Assembly: GCA_022925895.1 (NCBI GenBank)
Contig: JAKSYS010000184.1
Coordinates: 1 to 64,000, forward strand
Origin: Fragilaria crotonensis
Taxonomy: Eukaryota; Bacillariophyta; Fragilariophyceae; Fragilariales; Fragilariaceae
Reading direction: 5' to 3'
DNA: 64,000 nucleotides
The translations under genes were made by a program, and so were the position numbers. Positions 57,586 to 64,000 of this stretch are shown here, piece after piece. The notes beneath the pieces were generated by a model that saw nothing but the letters and a program-made list of their open reading frames with translations, did no database searches and was not told where the DNA came from. The stretch's first letter is position 1; every line of letters begins with the position of its first letter.

Positions 57586-58015
57586 GGATTTGTCGGTTGA
57601 CCACGGTTTTCGTGGCGATTTCGTCACTGGTTGCGGCAGCTCGGCATTGACATGACTGTTGACTGTTGTACACGAACCACTGGTACTGCTTCTACTCCGG
57701 TGATGACTACTGTAGGAGATGTAGCTTGTAGTACTCCAGTACTCGAATACAGTACAATAGGTGGCACTCCGCGAGCGTACTACAGGTAGTACTCAGTACT
57801 TGTACCAGTACTGGTAGCTCCCGAGTCCCGAGTCCCGAGTCCACGGTCGACGGTCCGCCCCTCGCGATTTCGCGATATTGGCGGCACAAGCACTGCGCAC
57901 GCGGAGTTCGGAGTACATGAAAGATTATGAACTAAAGCAATAATTCACAATGACGAACTAATTGAGAAAACCTCTACCCTATTGGCAACAAATTACTCGA
58001 GAGAACGCATGCACA
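57586..58015. promoter_or_regulatory. Divergent promoter between two glycosyltransferase genes
   Basis: About 430 bp shared by two divergent genes. The middle (57700-57840) has GTAC/AGTACT words and a repeated CCCGAGT (about 57819-57842). Confidence 0.4.
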
Positions 58016-59224
58016 ATGATAGATCGATCTCGACACCGCAAACGGCATCATGCTCCGCTTCGACACGGTCGTCGAATAGATTGGCACAAACCGCTGTGGT
58101 TTCTTGGATTTGCATGCATCTCCATGTTGGTCATGGTTCTAATCGTTCTGTCCCGGACTGATACGCTTCTGACTTCGGCAATGCTCCGCAATGAAGACAA
58201 AACGTGGGATGCCGATGTCCTTCATATTGTCATTACTCGCTTTATGCAAGATCAGGCAAATCTGTTGCATTTGGCTAGAGCGCGCCTGCTACTCTTCGAA
58301 ACCGTTTGTCTTCCGACAATGGTTAAACAATCGACGCAACAATTCGTTTGGATCATACAAACGGACCCACATCTGGACAAGGAGATTCGAAATTCCCTGA
58401 CACATCTATTGAAGCCCTATCCAAATTATTTCCTTATCGGATCGAATCTTCAAATACAAGGACAAACCTTTCGAACAATTGGCAAAGCGTTTTTGAAATC
58501 GCCGCTCTATTCCGGCAATGTCAAACTATTAAGGCAAGCATATCTGCTTCGAAACTCCCTTCCGCTCTTGCAGACGCGGCTAGATGCTGACGATGGTCTA
58601 GAGAAGACATATCTCAAACTGCTTCAAGACGAAGCCATCAAAATGTTTCACCAATCTGGATTGGACTGGCATTATTGGTGCATCAAGCGTCATTTCGAAT
58701 GGTTTTCCAATGCCAACGCCTTGAATTCCGTGGAACACTCGAAACTCTGTGTAACTCCGGGACTTACTGTTGGATTGGGTGTCCCACCCCTGGCTCATGA
58801 TCCACCTCTGGAATTGGCGCACGACGTCTTGTTCAAAACCATTGTGCAGCAGAATCATGTTTGCAATGCCGCTGGCATGACCAAGAGCGCCGGTAACTCT
58901 TGTATTCGTATGGTCGATGATATTCCTGTCGGTGCCATCCGATCACGAACGTGGACATCGGCGGGGATGATGGATATTTTTGACGCCGGAGGGCAAGGCA
59001 TTCCACAAGAACAATTGTGGGAAATCTGCAGAGCGCGGTTTGGAATTTCCAACTTGAAACGGGTCGCTCAGTATCTTCAAGATCACCTTGCGGAGATTGC
59101 CAAAGACAATCTGGAAGGCCAATGCACCAATGGACATTCGTGTAAGCTGACGTCTCTTGAGACGTTACAGCGATTGATCGATGTGCAACGAGAAGGAGGA
59201 TACCTAGAGCCTGCTAAGGGCTGA
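58016..59224 (+). CDS. Type II membrane putative rhamnosyltransferase-like glycosyltransferase
   Basis: A 402-residue protein from ATG 58016 (MIDRSRHRKRHH); the frame starts 18 codons earlier at TTG. A basic cytoplasmic tail is followed by one membrane helix (PLWFLGFACISMLVMVLIVL, about residues 27-46). The lumenal domain has HIVITRFMQDQANLLHLARA, FVWIIQTDPHLDKEIRNSL and, after a gap, TRLDADDGL, a DxD-like metal site. This set is typical of the PF11316 putative rhamnosyl transferase family, found in bacteria and in algae. The acceptor is unknown. Single exon. Head-to-head with another Golgi-type transferase, suggesting co-expression. Confidence 0.75.
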   Translation: MIDRSRHRKRHHAPLRHGRRIDWHKPLWFLGFACISMLVMVLIVLSRTDTLLTSAMLRNEDKTWDADVLHIVITRFMQDQANLLHLARARLLLFETVCLPTMVKQSTQQFVWIIQTDPHLDKEIRNSLTHLLKPYPNYFLIGSNLQIQGQTFRTIGKAFLKSPLYSGNVKLLRQAYLLRNSLPLLQTRLDADDGLEKTYLKLLQDEAIKMFHQSGLDWHYWCIKRHFEWFSNANALNSVEHSKLCVTPGLTVGLGVPPLAHDPPLELAHDVLFKTIVQQNHVCNAAGMTKSAGNSCIRMVDDIPVGAIRSRTWTSAGMMDIFDAGGQGIPQEQLWEICRARFGISNLKRVAQYLQDHLAEIAKDNLEGQCTNGHSCKLTSLETLQRLIDVQREGGYLEPAKG

Positions 59225-59469
59225 ATGACAATCGACGCAAATGTTGAAAAAGTACGTACAAGAGTACCTTGTATCCATTAAAGGCATGCAAACGCTGAAC
59301 AGGCATGTAACAAGAAGATCTCCAAGAATCATGTCCATAAACAACAATCGTTTAGACGAATTAACCTTTTGCTTCCGTCTCGAGCCATTGGCACGACATA
59401 ACAGCATGTACCTCTGGTACTAGTACTCAAGTGGAAAAATGTCGCCCGACGTGGCTTCCAACACTTCTC
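59225..59469. other. Short spacer, no feature seen
   Basis: 3' flanks of two convergent genes; no coding or structural signal found. Confidence 0.3.
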
Positions 59470-60441
59470 CTACAATCGCCGCTTGCGACCAAATGATATC
59501 TTGTCCGGCACGGACAACGTAGAGAGCTGATCCGCTAACGAATCAACCGTCATTGCTGTTGGCGTCGTTGCAACACTAGCATGGAGAAACATGCACTTGG
59601 ATCCACGCCAACATCCACCTTTCGAGGAATAGAACTTGCATGGAATCGATGCTCGCTTTTGTTTTTGATGCTCGCGTCGTTGCTGTTTTTCCGTAGTTGG
59701 TTCTTCATCCATCGAATCTTCTTTTTTTGATTTTGAGTGATTCATGATCCATTTGTGCTTTTTCTTTTCCAGTTCCTCTGTCGTGGTCGGTCGTGGGACA
59801 AATCGAAACCATTTTGGATATTCATGTTCTTTCATTAGATGAACGTGTCGTTCGCGATCGGAAGGAAACTCCTCCCTGCAGACAAGGCAAGAATACTTGG
59901 TTCGTCCTCGCTCTACAGAAGCGGCAAAGAAAGAATCGTGAGCTTCTTCCAGGTGAAGATCTAAAAGGCGGTCTGATGGGAGTATGGCGTAACATTCTCG
60001 GCATTGAAATATGTGACATTCTTCGTAGTGAGCATCACAATCCCAAAGTGAATCAAAGGCGAGTGGACATCCCGTGACGCCACAATGGTACTGGGGCAGC
60101 CTGCGGGCCTCACATTTCTTCTTCTTGAATTTTCGAACATCGGTGGAATCGTTACAGGCACGGCGATTGACTGCAATGAATTCTTCGTGCTTCAAAGATA
60201 ACTTGTAACCTTGGAGAAAGAAAGAATCGTTGATATCCAGACGACTGCGCGAGCATCTAGGGTCTAGTTTGTCGTTCTCAGGCTCAGCGATCGCAGGAAG
60301 AGATGCATTGTCAGACAACATGGTCCACTTTAGATCGTGTTCGTGACATTCGTGTTCTTTTGTGAGGGTTGAAGTGTTCCGGTTGTGATGGTTTTTGTGG
60401 GTGAAGCGTTGTGATTGTGTGTGTTGGGAAGGCCACGACAT
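59470..60441 (-). CDS. ZNF511-like C2H2 protein with C-terminal CCCH finger
   Basis: A 323-residue single-exon gene starting at ATG 60441. Residues about 117-215 hold three C2H2 fingers in the ZNF511 arrangement: HCGVTGCPLAFDSLWDCDAH, FQCRECYAILPSDRLLDLHL and YSCLVCREEFPSDRERHVHL, followed by the family tail MKEHEYPKWFRFVP. A basic Lys/Glu-rich linker follows, and residues about 268-290 form a CCCH finger (CKFYSSKGGCWRGSKCMFLH, spacing C-x8-C-x5-C-x3-H), a type that often binds RNA. Human ZNF511 lacks such a C-terminal finger as far as I recall. It is probably nuclear; the target is unknown. Confidence 0.8.
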   Translation of the reverse strand: MSWPSQHTQSQRFTHKNHHNRNTSTLTKEHECHEHDLKWTMLSDNASLPAIAEPENDKLDPRCSRSRLDINDSFFLQGYKLSLKHEEFIAVNRRACNDSTDVRKFKKKKCEARRLPQYHCGVTGCPLAFDSLWDCDAHYEECHIFQCRECYAILPSDRLLDLHLEEAHDSFFAASVERGRTKYSCLVCREEFPSDRERHVHLMKEHEYPKWFRFVPRPTTTEELEKKKHKWIMNHSKSKKEDSMDEEPTTEKQQRREHQKQKRASIPCKFYSSKGGCWRGSKCMFLHASVATTPTAMTVDSLADQLSTLSVPDKISFGRKRRL

Positions 60442-60679
60442 TTCGACGTCACGACACGAACCACTTCAGTCCGTCAACCCTAGTCGTATGTCAAACAACT
60501 TGCATTCAAACGAGTACTGTGTACAGGGAGCACTGCATACTGTATGAATCTGTCACCATACTCTTGTATATGAGTATATATTCAAGTGTGAATATAGAAT
60601 ATGTCTGCCAAACCCAATCCTAATAATTCAAACACTCGTCACAAAATGGCGCACCACTACACGAACAGAAAATAGCATC
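60442..60679. promoter_or_regulatory. Divergent promoter of ZNF511-like and SMC3 genes
   Basis: Only 238 bp separate the two start codons, so both core promoters must lie here. AT-rich stretches (60580-60600) are visible but no clear TATA box. Confidence 0.4.
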
Positions 60680-63600
60680 ATGCACATCAAGCAAATCACC
60701 ATCTCCAACTTTCGCTCCTTCAAACAACAACCTGAGATTCAGCCCTTCTCACCGGGTACGAACAGTGTTGTTGGAAGAAATGGTAGTGGCAAATCCAATC
60801 TATTTGATGCCGTTCAATTCGTTCTTCTCGCGCCACGGTTTTACACTCTTCGTACGGTACGTACCAAGCCTACGCTGATTTTTTTGGCGGCAAATTTTGG
60901 GTCGAGAGCCTTGTTGTTTGTTGTCCTTCTTCCAACAACTGTAACAGGAACAGAAGCTGTTCTTCTTCTTGTCTACTGGCTCCATTGCTCTCCTCATTTG
61001 CAAAAGGGTACAAGTATTCATAATCGGTGTATACATGTATTGATACATACACTCACAATAATCTTGCCGTTGCCGGTTGTTCAATGGGATGAATTCTACA
61101 GGAAGAAAGACAAGCGTTGCTGCATGAAGGCTCTGGAAGTACTGCAGTTAGTGCCTTTGTAGAGATTGTCTTTGACAACTCAGACAATCGATTCTCTCTC
61201 GAAAACTCTGATGAAGTCGTCTTGCGACGAACCATTGGCCATAAAAAGGACGAATTCTTCCTACAACGCAAGCGCGCCACAAAGAATGAAATCATGAGTC
61301 TTTTGGAGGGCGCAGGCTTTTCCAAGTCGAATCCCTACTACATTGTTCAACAAGGAAAAGTCAATGCTTTGTGCACCATGAATGATGCGGAGCGACTGCG
61401 TCTCTTCAAGGAAGTTGCGGGTACTACTGTTTATGACGAGAAGAAAGCCGAATCGCTAACAAAGATGGAGGAGAACAAGTCATCCATCGAAAAGATTGAT
61501 GAAATCCTCGAAACCATCGAGACCCGTCTTGACGAACTTCGTGGTGAAAAGGAAGAACTCACAAAGTATCAGAAACTTGATCGGGAGCGCCGTGCTATGG
61601 AGTACACACTCTACGATATGGAGTTGAAGAAGGCGCGCGCCACGTTAGATAGCATCGAATCAGATCGCAATGCTGGTACGGAGGCCCTCAGCGAGCTTCA
61701 CGAGGAAGCTAGAGTCACTCATGACGCTATTCGCGGCATTGAGACGCAGATGAAGACCAAGTCCAATGCCTTGCGAAGGAACAGGATGCAATTGAAGGAT
61801 CTAGAGGCGGATCAATCGACGGCCATCTCACAACGTACCAAGCTTGAGCTAGAATGCAAGGAACTTCAAGAGAGTGTCAAGACTGGTGCCGAAATTCAAA
61901 AAGCCAACGAAATCGAACTCAGAACTTTGTCAGTGGAGATCGCCAAGGCACAGAAGGACTTGGAAGGGGATATTCAACCAAAGTACGACGCTGCCGTGGA
62001 GACGTTGACCCGACTTACGAACGAGCGCGACGAAGCACAAAAGAAGATTGATGGCCTTTATGCCAAGCAGGGCCGTGGACGTAAATTCGTGACGCGTGAC
62101 GACCGCGATGCGTATCTTGCGTCACACATTCAAGAGCTCGAGGCTGACAAGACTGAGAAAGAAGCAGCACTGAGAGACAATCAAGATTCATTGTCAAGCG
62201 CGCGTCGTGCGGTCGCTTCTGCAGAAAAGGAGCTTCGCCAAAAGAATGGAAAAATTGACCAGCTGGCAGAGACCCTCCAATCGTTGTCCAAAGCTATTGA
62301 TGAAAAGAAGCGCGCCAGGTTGGAACTCCATGACAAACGAAAAGAACAGTGGCGTAAGAGTGAGGAGCTTCGTGAACGTGTCAAGGAATCTCGCGATACT
62401 CTCCATAACTGCCAATCCAACCTTCGAAAGGTTATGCCTCGTGCAACCTCACTTGGATTGGAGGCGCTACGCAACGTTGTTCGACAAGAAGGATTTATTG
62501 AGGGAGAACAGTATTTTGGAATGCTCATGGACAATTTTGAGCTTACTGATCCAAAGTTCCAAACTGCACTTGAGGTTGCTGCTCAGAATAGTCTCTTCCA
62601 CGTCATTGTCGATACTGATGCAACCGCAGCTCGTTTGATGAAACGTTTGGAGAAGGATCGACTCGGTCGCGTCACCTTTCTTCCTCTCAACCGTCTCCGA
62701 ATCGACCGTGTTGACTATCCCAACAGTCCGGACGTGCGTCCTCTCATCACGCAATGTATCAAATACGATGCGAAGGTCGACCGAGCTATGAAGCATGTCT
62801 TTGGGAAAAAGTTGCTTGCGAGGAATGTAGATGTCGCCGCTTCGTGGAGTTCAAGGTGCAAGATGGACGCAATTACATTGGACGGTGACCTCTGTAGTAG
62901 AAAGGGTGCGCTCTCTGGAGGCTTTGTCGACCTCAGTAAAAGTCGCCTCCGTGCACAGTTTCAACTGCAGGAAGCACGGGTGGGGCTCGCCAAGGCCGAG
63001 TCCGAGCATGGGGAGGTCAAGCAAAAGGCCGAAGCAATCGATCAGGCTGCAACAAACATCATGGGGGAGTTGCAACGTTTGGAGGCAAAGCACGCCGATT
63101 TGAATCACATGATAACAGAGACCGAGGCCGAGACCAGAAGTCGTCAAACCGAGCTGGATCAGCACCAGAAGCATGCGTCGCTGATTGAGAAGGCCACTAT
63201 CCCGTCGTTAGAGCGTGATATTGCGAGTGGAGCAGCCCACATTGATCGCCTCCGGGATGAGATGGGAACAGAGCTTACCTCTGCCCTTTCTCAAGAGGAA
63301 CGTGAGGTTCTCAATGAGTTGAAGGCCGTTCAAGTGAACGTTTCGGCTAGAATTGAGAGTCAGAACGAAATTGTCTCTCAGCTTACATTCGAACGCCAAA
63401 GGCTCCAAAGTCTTCTGGTGGATAATCTTCTAAGGCGTCGCCAGGAGCTTTTGGATGACCAGTCTAACGAAGACGAGGAAATTGATCGTAGGGGAAGTCG
63501 GGGCAAGGCGTCGTATGCAGCTGTTCTTGAGCAGCGCAGGGATGATCTTGAACTTCGCCAAACAGAGCTCCAGGACGCAATCCGTATTGCCGATGAAATC

Positions 63601-64000
63601 GAGTCAAGGCTTGCTGATGTCAGAAAGGCTGATATTTCCATTAAAGCCGAATTGATTGAAGCCAAGAATGAGTTTGAGAATCTCAAGTTGCAGGACATGA
63701 AGAATTCGCAGGCACTCGAGCAGGCGCAGCAGGAAGCAGACAAGCTATTGAACAAGGTAAATGGAACAATCGCGTGCTTGTGCCGCCATTTGATGGAAAT
63801 CTAACACTCCGTGACATAAAGCGATCAATGACGGTGTCGAAGCGTGAGCTTTACATGAGGAAAATTCAGGAACTCGGATCCCTCCCCCCACCATCAGAGC
63901 TGGCAAATTTTAGCGCTCTTTCGATAGCTGCTTTGATGCGCGACCTCGACAAGGTGAACAAGCTCCTCAAACAGTATTCCCACGTGAATAAGAAGGCCTA
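60680..64000 (+). CDS. SMC3: Cohesin subunit SMC3 (5' part; continues beyond window)
   Basis: Exon 1 is 60680-60856, exon 2 is 61102-63756 and exon 3 runs from 63822 past the window end. Introns of 245 and 65 nt have GT-AG ends, the second with a CTAAC branch site. The start is ATG 60680 (MHIKQITISNFRSF). Walker A is GRNGSGKSNLFDAVQFVL. LLHEGSGSTAVSAFVEIVFD, DNRFSLENSDEVVLRRTIG and GFSKSNPYYIVQQGKVNAL are specific to SMC3. A long coiled coil is broken by the hinge around residues 510-660 (LGLEALRNVV...QYFGMLMDNF...SGGFVD). The final visible residues (SMTVSKRELYMRKIQELGSL...LLKQYSHVNKKA) also match SMC3. The ATPase C-terminal half with Walker B is outside the window. It acts in sister chromatid cohesion. 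Confidence 0.95.

Overview
The window looks like nuclear DNA of a diatom, probably a pennate one. The protein-coding genes are eukaryotic, with short (65-190 nt) GT-AG introns. Typical diatom families are present: P/S-rich and P/T-rich secreted proteins, secreted LRR proteins, a CoDi-type copia element and a small diatom-type family with a conserved RGLE stretch. Genes are tightly packed, often convergent with fewer than 150 bp between stops. Many spacers are rich in GTAC-containing words such as AGTACT and CCAGGTAC. I saw no tRNA, rRNA or CRISPR array. Species is not determined.

Layout. 1-2.7 kb: a decayed DDE transposase (minus strand) running off the left edge. 3.6-4.6 kb: a secreted, membrane-anchored Cys-rich protein. 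4.7-7.9 kb: AP-4 epsilon adaptin. 8.4-9.0 kb: a dithiol glutaredoxin with one intron. 9-12 kb: no gene seen. 12.0-13.2 kb: a probable mitochondrial membrane protein. 13.4-16.5 kb: an aspartate/glutamate-type mitochondrial carrier with EF-hands and an N-terminal cyclic-nucleotide-binding fold. 17.2-18.9 kb: a fused MtnB-MtnC enzyme of methionine salvage. 19.0-24.9 kb: a roughly 1,960-residue secreted LRR protein built of five repeated modules. 26.3-26.9 kb: a mitochondrial-type J-domain protein. 27.8-29.1 kb: a non-autonomous PIF/Harbinger-like element. 29.5-30.1 kb: a diatom-type small protein. 30.7-31.6 kb: a gamma-carbonic-anhydrase-like protein that lacks its zinc ligands. 31.8-32.3 kb: a DUF2061 protein. 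34.4-36.5 kb: an unrecognised membrane-anchored protein.

37.4-52.2 kb is one large nest of mobile DNA. A Ty1/copia element with two 456-bp LTRs and near-matching target duplications is split by a two-gene DNA transposon (Plavaka/CACTA-like, about 43.2-50.3 kb). A Harbinger-type MITE (50.9-51.6 kb) lies in the same nest. To its right are a broken BspA-like (DUF285) gene and a hAT-type MITE with a perfect 8-bp target duplication.

54.4-64.0 kb returns to housekeeping genes: farnesyltransferase beta, two divergently transcribed type II Golgi-type glycosyltransferases, a ZNF511-like protein with an added CCCH finger, and the first part of cohesin SMC3, which runs off the right edge.

Several otherwise intact host genes are split by single-base length changes, mostly in homopolymer runs. 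This pattern suggests residual sequencing error rather than true pseudogenes.
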